64,000 nt of DNA from Acidobacteriota bacterium (lineage in GTDB: Bacteria; Acidobacteriota; Thermoanaerobaculia; Multivoradales; Multivoraceae), in contig JAJCXN010000056.1 in the NCBI GenBank assembly GCA_029263415.1, forward strand, positions 1-64,000. The letters run 5' to 3'. Under the pieces are notes generated by a model. It did no database searches and had not been told where the DNA came from. It worked only from the letters and a program-made list of their open reading frames with translations. How positions within the stretch are numbered: the first letter of the stretch is position 1; each line of letters opens with the position of its first letter. Positions 1 through 7,929 of this stretch are shown here, in pieces. The translations under genes and the position numbers were made by a program.

Positions 1-64
1 GGGCGGAGCTCTCGTAGTAGTCGGAGCACGGGAAAGCCGTGTACATGGCAAAGGGGAGCAGTCG

Positions 65-427
65 ATGAGTAAAGTTTCGAGGCCGCCGGGGAAAGCCATG
101 TATGTGGCATCGACTGCCGATCGGCAGTGGCTCTGGAGCGAGCAGCGAAAGCTTTACCTGCGCAGTTGGGAAAAGTCTGACTACGTTTTCGAGAAACTGT
201 GGGGTCTAGTTTGTGACCCACGGAATCTTCGATGTGCGTTAGCGCGCGTAGCCAGCAACCGCGGCCGGAACAGTCCGGGCGTGGACAAGGTAACGGTCAA
301 GGGAATTGTTGCTCGTGGAGTCGTTGAGTTTCTGCTCAGGCAGCAGACAGGGGTGTGGATCGAATCGGCAGGGGGTACTGACGTCCAACAAGGGCTTCGA
401 AGAGTGGGGCCACATCCTTGGGGATGA
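65..427 (+). pseudogene. Group II intron reverse transcriptase, N-terminal fragment
   Basis: The first ~80 residues read like the N-terminus of group II intron-encoded reverse transcriptase/maturase. A W-x-x-EQRKLY segment is followed by a YVFEKLWGLVCDP stretch and then NRGRNSPGVDKVTV, the family's conserved 'NRG..T.GVDG' region. The frame then runs into unrelated sequence and stops at 427. Full-length proteins are about 400-600 residues with a YADD motif, absent here. The ATG at 65 is preceded by GGGGAGCAG, a reasonable ribosome-binding site. The fragment cannot be a functional reverse transcriptase. Homology seems to end near 305, where the IS21-derived part begins or is close. Confidence 0.6.
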
Positions 428-617
428 GGTGATGGCAGCCGCCTTGATCGACCGGGTGCTGCACCATTGCCACCTCGTCAACATCCGCGGCAACAGCTAC
501 AGGATGCGAAAACACGCTGACCTTCTACGAGCTCCAAAGGCCTCGGACTCGGCTCTGCCTCGCCCTCGGACTTCCGCTGCCAGCAGAAGATCCAAGGGAG
601 GAAAGAAGACCAAATAG
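375..617 (+). pseudogene. istB: IS21-family helper ATPase IstB, C-terminal fragment
   Basis: Translated from about 375, the frame gives TSNKGFEEWGHILGDEVMAA, ALIDRVLHHCHLVNIRGNSY and RMRK. This is the conserved C-terminus of IstB, the AAA+ helper ATPase of IS21 transposition. The Walker A and B regions, normally 150-200 residues upstream, are missing, so this is a dead fragment. The stop at 615-617 is followed within 25 bp by an IS21-type terminal repeat region, the expected order at the right end of such an element. The reading frame is open further 5' to 306, but that part does not resemble IstB. Confidence 0.7.
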
Positions 618-640
618 GGGCTGGTTACCCAACCGCGGGG

Positions 641-690
641 TGGGACATTTTCAACCGCCATGGATGGGACATTTTCGGTCGGCGTTGACA
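641..690 (+). repeat. IS21-type right terminal repeats
   Basis: Two copies of TGGGACATTTTC occur at 641-652 and 665-676, the second followed by GGTCGGCGTTGACA ending at 690. Multiple internal terminal repeats of this form next to an istB stop codon are typical of IS21-family ends. The outer boundary is placed at about 690. No target duplication can be checked because the left end is outside the window. Confidence 0.55.
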
Positions 691-869
691 GTCTGGGTAT
701 CCTTCGGAGTACGCATGGTAGCCGGTCGCAATGCTCAGACTGCGGAGTGTGTTTGGAGATATGCCGAAAAAGCCGAGTTGCAACTATTGCTGTGAGGGTT
801 CAGGTATTCTGACTGAGAAGGAACTTCGATGGTCGCGGACCGCCGATGGGATCTAGGGAGAAAGTGGAT

Positions 870-1730
870 ATGAAAGGAACTAGAAAGTTGAAATCAGGAA
901 CGTGCGCGCAACTAGCTCTTGCTAGCCTCTTTGCAGTAGCTGTTGCCGGGTCAACGTTCGCCGCCTCAGATCGGGCAGATGTCTTCTATGACGGATCCGG
1001 ACGGAAGTTCCCAATTTGGGTTTCGGCGAAGCACGCCATTTCGGCCAGCGGTATCAAGAAGTCCTATTTCTCAGAGGCCGATAGGAACCAGATCGAAGAT
1101 CAGATCCGTTTCTATAGTGAACTTCTCGGAACCGCTAGGTCGAAGGGGCTATCGCAGGGGCAGATTCTCTCTACCGATGAGCACTGCGGAGTGTCATTGT
1201 TGACGCTTGACGGTGCTATGAACGAGTCGGTTGATGACAGTCTGAGTACTAGCTTTGGTGTGGCTCTGAAACGCTCTAAGGCTGCGATACTCGGATCGGT
1301 CGATCGTGTGACAACTGGTTTTTACCGGGGAAGACCGGCATTGTTGCTCTCCCTGTCGGTTGACGAACACCTGTCGGAAAGCGAACTCTATACGCCAGCG
1401 TTTGATGTGAGCCTAGTCGTACCAACGGCTCGGTTCGTTCACAGAGACGTAGTCTTTTGTGGCTCCAAGGGTGACTCACTGGCGCTGATTCCAAAAGTTG
1501 GTGACCGATACTTGTTGCTGCCTGCGCTTGCGCCGCCTGATCGGTTCGGTGAGGTTGTGGTTGCTAGGTCGGGAGAACTCTTTATGATCGGCGAGGAAAA
1601 CAGTGTTGTCTCAGTCTATGAGCCTGACTTGAGACTCCCCACGGTTGCGGAAATCAAGTCAAGCTTGTCGCACCGTGACGAAACAGATGCTCGAAAGAAA
1701 AGTGATCACCCGGGCCTGGAGCAAGAGTGA
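870..1730 (+). CDS. Exported protein of unknown function
   Basis: This 286-residue protein begins at the ATG at 870, chosen because AGGGAGAAAG lies just upstream and because the first residues then form a Sec signal peptide: a basic KGTRKLK n-region, a hydrophobic LALASLFAVAVAG core and a TFAAS cleavage region. The mature part has no motif that I recognise. It has two cysteines (in EHCGV and VFCGS) that could form a disulfide and a basic/acidic tail (DARKKSDHPGLEQE). Its TGA overlaps the GTG of the next small gene (GTGA), implying translational coupling. An in-frame ATG at 846 would add eight residues and is less likely. Confidence 0.6.
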   Translation: MKGTRKLKSGTCAQLALASLFAVAVAGSTFAASDRADVFYDGSGRKFPIWVSAKHAISASGIKKSYFSEADRNQIEDQIRFYSELLGTARSKGLSQGQILSTDEHCGVSLLTLDGAMNESVDDSLSTSFGVALKRSKAAILGSVDRVTTGFYRGRPALLLSLSVDEHLSESELYTPAFDVSLVVPTARFVHRDVVFCGSKGDSLALIPKVGDRYLLLPALAPPDRFGEVVVARSGELFMIGEENSVVSVYEPDLRLPTVAEIKSSLSHRDETDARKKSDHPGLEQE

Positions 1731-1972
1731 ATATTGCAAAGAGACTTCCGTGCGTTATCTTCGCGAGTTTCCTGCTCAATGCGAGCCTGGCCGGGGCGCA
1801 AGTCGTCACAGCTCAAGAGACTACGTGCGCCCCTCATTGGGGTGGCTTCAACGTTGGTGGGCTTTCGGTGGAGGCAGGCTCTGTGAAGGTGCAGGTCAAG
1901 CCCAATGATCGAAGGATCAGCACCGTAGCGGCCGCGCCACAACGCGTCACTAAGGATGAGCACAAGAGGTGA
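1727..1972 (+). CDS. Small exported protein, probably 3'-truncated by a recombination junction
   Basis: The GTG start overlaps the stop of the upstream gene (GTGA). Residues 1-25 form a clear signal peptide (MNIAKR, then VIFASFLLNASLAGAQ). The mature part begins with VVTAQETTCAPHWGGFNVGG. From about nucleotide 1880-1900 the strand is the antisense of a permease gene truncated on the other strand. The last ~25 residues (NDRRISTVAAAPQRVTKDEHKR) are therefore probably not native, and the original C-terminus has been replaced. No function can be assigned. Whether the fused product is made or stable is unknown. Confidence 0.45.
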   Translation: MNIAKRLPCVIFASFLLNASLAGAQVVTAQETTCAPHWGGFNVGGLSVEAGSVKVQVKPNDRRISTVAAAPQRVTKDEHKR

Positions 1973-2677
1973 ACCGCGCATCTCCTCCGGATTGAAAGCC
2001 CTTCCCAGCGCCGGATGAATACCGAGCAATCTGAAGTAGCCAGTGGAAATTCTAGATCCTTGAACGCGTTCAGGATCTTCGCCGGGATCTGTGAGGGTCA
2101 AGGTGGCCCCGCCAATCAAGGCCATGTCTGCCATCGAGCGAGTGCCTTCGGACCAGTCGAGAAAGGCGCCGCCTGTGGTCCGAAGGGGTGCACCGCTCTC
2201 GAGTGAGCGGTCCTGCAGAACCACGAGCCGATCCGAGTCTTCATAGGCCAAGGGACGAAGGAGTACGGCGTAAAGCACAGCAAACAGGGAAGTCGTCACC
2301 CCGACTCCAAGAGCCAGAGTCACCACCGCGACCCCTGCTGAAGTTCTGTCTCGGCGTAGCCCCCTCGCTGCGTACCACGCATCCTGACCAAGCCCGCGAA
2401 GCCATGCACCTTTCTCCGATCGCACTTTGGCGCCTTGTGCAAGGGCCTCACCTCCGGACAGGTGGGCGGCCACGGCGTCCGGCACGATGTCCAGCAAGCA
2501 CCTAACGAGATAGATGGCAAGGGCCCAACTCCCGCGCCTGTTGAACTCGTGCTCGGCTCCGCACCAAAAGGTGTCGAGCAGACCCGTTCCGAACTCGCTT
2601 CGAAAAGCTGCTGGATAGACCCGGATGGCCCGCTGATAGATGCGGCGCGCAAACTTCACTTCGCGAAGGGAGTTCAT
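1880..2677 (-). pseudogene. ADOP-family ABC transporter permease, N-terminal fragment
   Basis: The first ~260 residues match the N-terminus of acidobacterial duplicated orphan permeases (FtsX/MacB type). An ARRIYQRAIRVYPAAFR prefix is followed by a linker, a first transmembrane helix (VAVVTLALGVGVTTSLFAVLYAV) and the start of the periplasmic MacB_PCD domain (DRLVVL, WSEGTRSMADMA, LSDALWRGRYGADPSIIG). Family members run to about 800 residues with FtsX domains and a duplicated second half, all missing here. After about residue 260 the frame continues as unrelated sequence to 1706. The start overlaps the upstream PadR gene by 4 bp (ATGA), the usual arrangement. The deletion removes every pore-forming part, so the transporter is not functional. 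Confidence 0.7.
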
Positions 2678-3027
2678 GGACCGCTCCTCAGGCCTACCGC
2701 TTCGGCACTTATGACGGCCTGAGACATGCGCGCCACCTCCGCCGCGGCAACCTTTCGACCGCGCTTGGTGATTCTGTACACGCGGCGGCGCGCTTCCGAT
2801 ACCGAGGGTTCTTGGTGATCCTCGTTGTGCTCAGCAATCCAACCGTCTTGAAGGAGTTTTGCCAACCTGCGGTACAGCGGTCCTGGCCGCAAAACCAGCT
2901 GGCCCGACGACAATGCCTCCACTTGACGGAGAATCGCGTATCCATGATTCGAATCCTTCGCTAGTGCAGTGAGAATCCAAAAAACATCTGGTTTGAGTGG
3001 CGGCGGGTCAGCGTGGGAGTTCCGCAT
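2674..3027 (-). CDS. PadR-family transcriptional regulator
   Basis: A 117-residue winged-helix regulator. It carries the family signatures DVFWILTALAKDSNHGYAIL, the wing segment LRPGPLYRRLAKLLQDGWI and the RRVYRITKRGRK strand. The ATG at 3027 is preferred over the TTG at 3051 because GAGGAAC lies 6 bases before it. The gene is followed, with a 4-bp overlap, by the truncated ADOP permease. PadR proteins in this setting normally repress their own operon and the linked transporter, so here the regulator may have outlived its target. Inverted GTAC-rich repeats just upstream of the start are the likely operator. Confidence 0.85.
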   Translation of the reverse strand: MRNSHADPPPLKPDVFWILTALAKDSNHGYAILRQVEALSSGQLVLRPGPLYRRLAKLLQDGWIAEHNEDHQEPSVSEARRRVYRITKRGRKVAAAEVARMSQAVISAEAVGLRSGP

Positions 3028-3045
3028 CTTGTTCCTCGTTGATAG

Positions 3046-3075
3046 GTACAACTTGTACTATACACAAACTGTACA
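3046..3075 (-). promoter_or_regulatory. Probable PadR operator/promoter region
   Basis: GTACAACTTGTAC at 3046-3058 is a 6-bp inverted repeat around one base. It overlaps a second symmetric pair, TGTAC at 3054-3058 and GTACA at 3071-3075. These dyads lie 20-50 bp upstream of the padR start codon, where PadR autoregulation sites are usually found. Assignment to this regulator is inference from position and symmetry. Confidence 0.5.
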
Positions 3076-3641
3076 CTCAAGGCAATCGTGAATGAGCTGC
3101 GTGCTCACACTCACGCTCAGGACGTCTTTGTCAACGCGTTGTGAAGCTCTAGCCTGGATGGGTTCAAGGTAGACGAAGACGTAGATGAGATTGCGGACGC
3201 GTCGGAAAAAGCACAACCGCTTTTGGATCTGGCGAGGCGAATCGTGGACTTTCTTAGCAATGGTCCCCGTCGGCTTCTTCACTCTCGCAAATCACGCCGT
3301 CGAGCACGATTGATGATGCTGAGAAGAGCAGCGCTGACCGAGTTAGAAGAATCCGGAAAACGCGGGCCGAGCGCCAATATCCTGCGCTTTCTTAACGCCT
3401 CCCGCACTCCAAGCAGCGATTCGGCGTCGAAGTGCACGGCCGGGCCGGTGTGTTCAGCAAAAACGAACCGGGTTCAATCAACACGATTCTCCCGCACTCC
3501 TTCGGACCGGCACGTCCGCTTTGACTGACCAAGGAGATCTGTACTAGTGAGCCTGCCTCGCATCGAGCGAACCTGGCTCAATGTTCCTGGAAGCGCGTGC
3601 ATCCATGGGGCCACCATCAACCTGAAACTCAGGAGCACATC
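3076..3641. other. Intergenic stretch without a supported gene
   Basis: About 565 bp. An open frame from 3145 to 3528 on the plus strand starts with acidic, helix-like residues (VDEDVDEIADASEKAQ). It has no good start or ribosome-binding site and becomes Arg/Ser-rich without family resemblance. I see no RNA gene or repeat. It may hold decayed coding sequence. Confidence 0.4.
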
Positions 3642-3917
3642 ATGTCCGACGGCAAACGAATCAGCGGTCAAGTCACCTCGTCCGGTTCCCCAACGACCGG
3701 CAGTAAGTACACGATCTCTCAGAGCACAACCGGGCTAGTTGTCGGTTTCAACTCCGTGTTCAAGAACCAACCGGTGGCCGTGGTGACGGCCAGTCCATCG
3801 AACACGACCGCAATTCAGACGGTCGTCGACAGCCAACATCTCGAGATTAACTGGGACGGCAGCGCACCCGACTTTCTCACCTTCTATGTGACCGACCAGG
3901 GCCTTGGCTACTACTAA
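3642..3917 (+). CDS. Small beta-rich protein, lectin/tail-fibre-tip-like
   Basis: A 91-residue protein from the ATG at 3642, with AGGAG at 3631-3635. It has no signal peptide. The sequence is Thr/Ser/Val-rich, and alternating strands such as GLVVGFNSVFKN and QPVAVVTAS resemble the H-type-lectin or tail-fibre-tip pattern 'G.y.V.F...F...PaVvvt'. The product ends in FYVTDQGLGYY. It stands alone between two non-coding stretches. The fold suggestion rests on pattern only, so function is unknown; carbohydrate binding is one possibility. Confidence 0.5.
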   Translation: MSDGKRISGQVTSSGSPTTGSKYTISQSTTGLVVGFNSVFKNQPVAVVTASPSNTTAIQTVVDSQHLEINWDGSAPDFLTFYVTDQGLGYY

Positions 3918-4582
3918 AGATAACCTGGACGAACGGTGGCCAACCAGTGTGTTGGCTGCCGATCGCAGCTACTGGGCAGGGGCTACCTCGACACCTCCGG
4001 GCTGCGAATAGGCACAAGGAAGAGGAGGGACCTCTCACTGGCCACGCATTGAACGATTTGGGCCGATCGTCTGGTGGACGACCCTCATCCTTCTCAGGCT
4101 CTGCTCATGAACCGCCAGACCGCACCCCTTCTCATCAGACTTCTCTTCCAACATTCATCATGACTAGCGCATCGGCATACCACCTGCCGACCGCTCGATT
4201 GTCGTTGTCACCTGCAACCTAGCGGTGGCTGTCCAGTCGTTCGGCAGCAACATCGAAAGCCTGAGCAAACCATGCAGTTTGGTCCGCCAACTCCGGTCGG
4301 TCCAGTATCCCGGCCGAAGCGCTGTGCCAAATCGCCTAGGACGAGCATCGCGGCACTGCCTTTGCCCCACTATCGTTGCCGGAAAGCTGGGCGATTGTCC
4401 GGTGACGGTGCAGGCCAGATCGCGATTCGAGTGCCGGGAAACCGCACGCTCGCGAGGAATAACGTTCCTCGCCCGCAGCTTCGAATCAGCCAAGCTTCAT
4501 GATGGAACTATCTCCGCACTTTTGAACTGGGAGCGACTGAGCTTGGCCAGCCCACACCCCGAGAAGTTTGTGACGCCTCCTA
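3918..4582. other. Intergenic stretch, nothing recognised
   Basis: About 665 bp between the small beta-rich gene and the convergent VOC gene. Several open frames on both strands overlap each other and lack signal peptides, family motifs and ribosome-binding sites. I see no hairpin followed by a T-run, no tRNA-like T-loop and no obvious repeat. Confidence 0.4.
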
Positions 4583-5341
4583 CTAGTCTCTAGAAGCGGA
4601 CCCGACTAGTGGGGAGAACAGCTGGAGAACGTTCCCCTCCGGGTCTTCGAGCTGAAGAATGCGAATCTCGTGCGGCGGAAAGTCCACGATCGTTGGGAGC
4701 TCTCCGGTGAGTTCCGCTACCCGCCGGGCGATGGCGTCCACGTCATCTACCGCGAATCCCACCTTAAACAACCCGAACGGTCTTGGTGTTGCTTGTGAGC
4801 GGGAGTCCTCAACGATCTCGATCGCAAAGTGCTCGCTGCGGAGATTCACAATACGCCAACGTCCGTCCTCTGCCTTGCGCTCATCCAGCGGCTCGACACC
4901 AAGAATGCTCTGGTACCACTCCGTCACGCTGTCAACCGACTGGACTCGGATCGCGAAGTAGTACTGGGGTGCCAAGCTTGCCTGGACAATTGGCGATTCG
5001 CCGTCGACTGGTTCCTGGCCGTAGAGGCCTCCCGGAACGGTGAAGCACTGGACTAGACAACCTACAAAGAGCCCTATCGAGAACGTGGCATTGTCTAGGA
5101 ACGAGCGAACGCGCGCAAACCTAAGCGGCAGCTTGAACTCAGGCGAACACTTCGTGCCAGCAGATTCGGACCCGCGCCGCAGCGCAATGGACGACCGGGA
5201 AGCTTCAAGTGACGTCGCGCTATGAACATGCCTTTGACGGCCTGGGCGGCCCTCGAACCGATCCTGATCCGAAGGGTCACATTGCCGCCGCGACTGTACC
5301 GCAGCGTGCCCCACAAGGCCTTGATCACCGCTGAAGCTCAT
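4583..5341 (-). CDS. VOC-superfamily (glyoxalase/bleomycin-resistance-like) protein, probably exported
   Basis: The C-terminal ~125 residues form one vicinal-oxygen-chelate domain of two beta-alpha-beta-beta-beta modules. The first begins QYYFAIRVQSVDSVTEWYQ. The second begins KVGFAVDDVDAIARRVAEL and ends with the characteristic DPEGNVLQLFSP. Members bind a metal or small hydrophobic ligand as dimers; the substrate is not predictable. Residues ~78-108 (SFLDNATFSIGLFVGCLVQCF then LYGQ) resemble a signal peptide, so the true start is probably near 5110-5131, where I see only CTG. The 5' end given is the longest open frame and its first ~70 residues look non-native. The start is uncertain, the domain secure. 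Confidence 0.6.
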   Translation of the reverse strand: MSFSGDQGLVGHAAVQSRRQCDPSDQDRFEGRPGRQRHVHSATSLEASRSSIALRRGSESAGTKCSPEFKLPLRFARVRSFLDNATFSIGLFVGCLVQCFTVPGGLYGQEPVDGESPIVQASLAPQYYFAIRVQSVDSVTEWYQSILGVEPLDERKAEDGRWRIVNLRSEHFAIEIVEDSRSQATPRPFGLFKVGFAVDDVDAIARRVAELTGELPTIVDFPPHEIRILQLEDPEGNVLQLFSPLVGSASRD

Positions 5342-5496
5342 CGCCTTGCTCCGTCATGGTTGCCGGTCCTCGGTGGGTCAAGCCATTGATAGTGATCAAA
5401 CTATCCACACAACCGTCGCCTTGCTTACCTTCGTCATTGCCCATTTGGTTCGAACTTACCTCTGATCTGCCGCACCACAGCACGTGGCGATAAGAC

Positions 5497-5772
5497 TCAA
5501 TTCGGCTTCTTGCTTTCCGAGCTACGCCAACCTCTCGCAGACGGATCAATCAGCATCTGGGCTCCTTCACGCGTTAAGCGCGAGACCATCGCCGGGGCAT
5601 TGTGCGCACCATGCTTTGGGATCAGCATGCCTTCGACTTCTGCTGCATTGGTCGCGACTCCAACACCGTCACTCAGTTCGACGTGCAGGCCTGTCTCGTG
5701 CGTAGCAGTGCCATCTGCTCGATCGAACTGCCACCGCTCTTGCCATCTAAAGTGCTTGGACGCCATTGACAC
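5497..5772 (-). CDS. Small hypothetical protein
   Basis: A 91-residue frame starting at GTG 5772 or ATG 5766, with AAAGGA 5-10 bases upstream. The product contains KHFRWQERWQFDRADGTATH, THETGLHVELSDGVGV and VEGMLIPKHGAHNAPAM, which read as plausible globular protein. It has no signal peptide, transmembrane segment or recognised domain. It lies about 155 bp upstream of the VOC gene on the same strand. Support is the ribosome-binding site and protein-like composition only. Confidence 0.4.
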   Translation of the reverse strand: MSMASKHFRWQERWQFDRADGTATHETGLHVELSDGVGVATNAAEVEGMLIPKHGAHNAPAMVSRLTREGAQMLIDPSARGWRSSESKKPN

Positions 5773-6251
5773 ATCGTCCTTTCAGGATCCCGCTCCTGCT
5801 CTTGCAAGAGCCAGCGTTGAATCCTTGTCGAAGGGGTGGGAAAAAGATCGAAGTCTGCCCAGGAGTCTAACCAGGATCTAGCCGCGATAGGCCGATCGTG
5901 GCGAGATCGCGTCTCCCGCACCAACTGCCAACGATCATTGCTGTCGCACTAGAAGACAGCGGACTCAAAACGACGGCCCGAATCAAGCGCCGCCTTCGGA
6001 CATGAGCATGTAGAACCAATCGGCAAACTCCCTGAGGAACAGCCCACCGAGATTGGGCAGGAGCGATTCGCAGGTTTAGAACATCGGCAGACGACTGGAC
6101 GAACTCCTCTGACTCCCACTTCCTTCACTTCTGGTATCGACTCGGCCGCGCGCGCTCGCTGCACTCAGACCCGGCTTCGTGTACTGAATGAGTCGGCTCT
6201 CAAAGCGATTTGTGGCTCTGTAACTTGGTTCACCAAGCTACTTCCCACCAA
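5773..6251. other. Intergenic stretch, nothing recognised
   Basis: About 480 bp between a small minus-strand gene and the PadR operator at 6252. Short overlapping frames occur on both strands without motifs. The right end presumably contains the promoter of the PadR operon. Confidence 0.4.
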
Positions 6252-6290
6252 CTACTAGCAACTTTCTAGTAGCTCTTTCGTACTAGAAAG
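6252..6290 (+). promoter_or_regulatory. Probable operator of the PadR-HAAS operon
   Basis: CTACTAG at 6252-6258 and CTAGTAG at 6266-6272 form a perfect 7-bp inverted repeat with a 7-bp spacer. CTTTCTAGT (6262-6270) recurs inverted as ACTAGAAAG at 6282-6290. The cluster is 50-85 bp upstream of the padR start, matching the usual position of PadR autoregulatory sites. Which protein binds is inferred from adjacency. Confidence 0.6.
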
Positions 6291-6337
6291 CCAAAGGCGC
6301 TCCAAACGCATGCCGAGACCACCCGGAACCCCAAAAT

Positions 6338-6763
6338 ATGAAAGCACACGACATACCGACCGCACTGGCCAAGATCCAACGGCAGCTCAATGCCGGCTCG
6401 GTGAGCGTTGCACTGCTCGCTCTGCTGGCGCGGGCAGACAAACCACTCTACGGCTACAAGTTGTCGAAGATCCTCGAAGAAGTCACCCGTGCCCCGCTTC
6501 CAATGAAGCAAGGCACCCTGTACCCCGTCTTGCGCTCCCTCGAACGTGAGGGGCTCCTGTCTAGCTCGCTTGAGCCCTCAGATTCCGGACCATCGAGGCG
6601 CTACTACCGAGTCACCAAGCTCGGCCACGACGCGCTTGAGCTGGTCGAACGAGCCTGGACAGATACACGGAACTTCGTCGATCGAGTTCTCGCTGGCGGC
6701 GACGAGATCCGCAGCGCTCTCGAGGCTTCGCAAAACGACTCCAATCAGAAGAGGAACTCATGA
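6338..6763 (+). CDS. PadR-family transcriptional regulator
   Basis: A 141-residue PadR regulator. The winged-helix core is SVSVALLALLARADKPLYGY, KLSKILEEV and MKQGTLYPVLRSLEREGLL. It is followed by the wing residues RRYYRVTKLGHDALE and a C-terminal helix for dimerisation. The stop overlaps the start of the following membrane-protein gene (ATGA at 6760-6763), so the two are translated together. PadR-HAAS pairs are a known arrangement in which the membrane HAAS protein is thought to influence or be controlled by the repressor. A strong inverted repeat lies just upstream. Confidence 0.88.
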   Translation: MKAHDIPTALAKIQRQLNAGSVSVALLALLARADKPLYGYKLSKILEEVTRAPLPMKQGTLYPVLRSLEREGLLSSSLEPSDSGPSRRYYRVTKLGHDALELVERAWTDTRNFVDRVLAGGDEIRSALEASQNDSNQKRNS

Positions 6764-7638
6764 CCCTAATCAAGACCACCGACCAGTACCGAAACGCGAT
6801 TCGGTTTGCCCTCGCCGCAAGCGATCCGGCCATGGTCCAAGACGCGCTCTACGACGCTGACGAGTTCCTGCGCAGCGAGCGCTCGGCAGCACTCGGCGAC
6901 CTCTCGGAGCAAGAGCTAGTCGATCTCGCAATCGAGGGATTCGGCTCACCCGAAGAGGTCGCCGCCTCATACCGGGAGACTGAAGTCACTGTCACTAGGG
7001 CACTTGCAACTCCAGCACCAGCGTCCGATTTCCTCAGTGGTGTCTTCGGGGTACTCCTCGATCCACGGGCCTACGGCGCACTGTTCCTGATGCTGTTCAG
7101 TCTCTTGACCGGAATCCTCTACTTCACGTGGGTGGTGGTCGGCGCTTCCATGTCGATCGGTTTCAGCATTCTCATCATCGGCATTCCATTCCTTGTCGGA
7201 TTCGCCGTTTCACTGCGCATGCTGGGCCTCGTTGAAGGACGACTGCTCGAAGCTCTGATCGGTGTTCGCATGCCGCGGCGACCTGCATCACTTCCTACAA
7301 ACGCTGGTTGGATGGCGAAAGCCAAGTACTGGATCACCGACCCACGCACCTGGTCGACCTTGCTCTACTGCATTCTCTCCTTGCCACTTGGCGTGCTCAC
7401 TTTTGCCATCGCTATCACCCTGCTCAGCCTGGCACTGTCCTTCTTTGCATCCCCATTCGTGCAGTTGTTCACCGACATGCCGATGATCACAATCGGCTCG
7501 TTCGAGTGGTACGTGCCTTGGTGGGTCTTTCCCTTCTTCTGGATGCTCAGCGTGTTCATCGGCCTCGGCTTGCTACACCTTGCGAAACTGTTCGGCAAGG
7601 TGCGCGCCGGACTCGCTAAGGCGCTGCTAGTTGCGTGA
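6760..7638 (+). CDS. HAAS-like/Sensor-domain membrane protein partnered with PadR
   Basis: A 292-residue protein. Residues ~5-75 are a helical cytoplasmic domain (YRNAIRFALAASDPAMVQDA, EQELVDLAIEGFGSPEEVAA) of the HAAS/DUF1700 type. At least four hydrophobic segments follow (FLMLFSLLTGILYFTWVVV, SIGFSILIIGIPFLVGFAV, LLYCILSLPLGVLTFAIAI, WVFPFFWMLSVFIGLGLLH) arranged as in the 'Sensor' domain (PF13796-like) of actinobacterial kinases. There is no kinase domain, so any signal would pass through the HAAS region or the co-encoded PadR repressor. The gene follows padR with a 4-bp overlap. Family assignment is from pattern recognition. Confidence 0.72.
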   Translation: MTLIKTTDQYRNAIRFALAASDPAMVQDALYDADEFLRSERSAALGDLSEQELVDLAIEGFGSPEEVAASYRETEVTVTRALATPAPASDFLSGVFGVLLDPRAYGALFLMLFSLLTGILYFTWVVVGASMSIGFSILIIGIPFLVGFAVSLRMLGLVEGRLLEALIGVRMPRRPASLPTNAGWMAKAKYWITDPRTWSTLLYCILSLPLGVLTFAIAITLLSLALSFFASPFVQLFTDMPMITIGSFEWYVPWWVFPFFWMLSVFIGLGLLHLAKLFGKVRAGLAKALLVA

Positions 7639-7929
7639 GTTTCAAGCGGCGGCGGCGGGCTGGCGCGGCAGGCGGCAGGATACACAGGATGCCCAAATAC
7701 TTCAGGCCGTTGGAGAGGCGGCGGCTATAAGGAGGCATCGAAGGCGGTTCTACTTCTGTTGGTTGCTCCGAGAGGCCGGTCCTAAGGAGAGGTGGAGACT
7801 GCCTCAGGGAGTCTTCTAATTGGCTCTCGGTGGTTCTGGGTGGTTCTGGGTGATAGTCAGCAGGCTTGCCCGGCGGCTAACTACTTCCAGCCTGCACCTC
7901 CTGCGGTCATCAAGCCTACAAAGAGCCAC
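7639..7929. other. Intergenic stretch between convergent genes
   Basis: About 290 bp. No terminator-like hairpin with a T-run is visible. GGTGGTTCTGG is repeated around 7830-7850 (GGTTCTGGGTGGTTCTGGGTG), a short imperfect tandem repeat. Nothing else is recognised. Confidence 0.4.

Larger units (their letters stand above)
1..690 (+). mobile_element. Composite remnant of a group II intron and an IS21-family element
   Basis: The left edge holds two mobile-element fragments joined head to tail. A reverse-transcriptase N-terminal fragment of group II intron type starts at 65, an IstB C-terminal fragment runs to 617, and an IS21-like right end lies at 641-690. The bases before 65 resemble the sequence that precedes group II intron reverse-transcriptase genes (from memory, not searched). 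Neither element is complete: the reverse transcriptase has lost its catalytic domains and IstB has lost its Walker motifs. The left limit lies outside the window. Element identity is fairly secure from the two protein fragments. How they were joined is inference. Confidence 0.65.

Noticed and set aside
3145-3528. Candidate small gene with acidic helix
   Set aside because: No acceptable start codon or ribosome-binding site, and the second half is Arg/Ser-rich like non-coding GC sequence.
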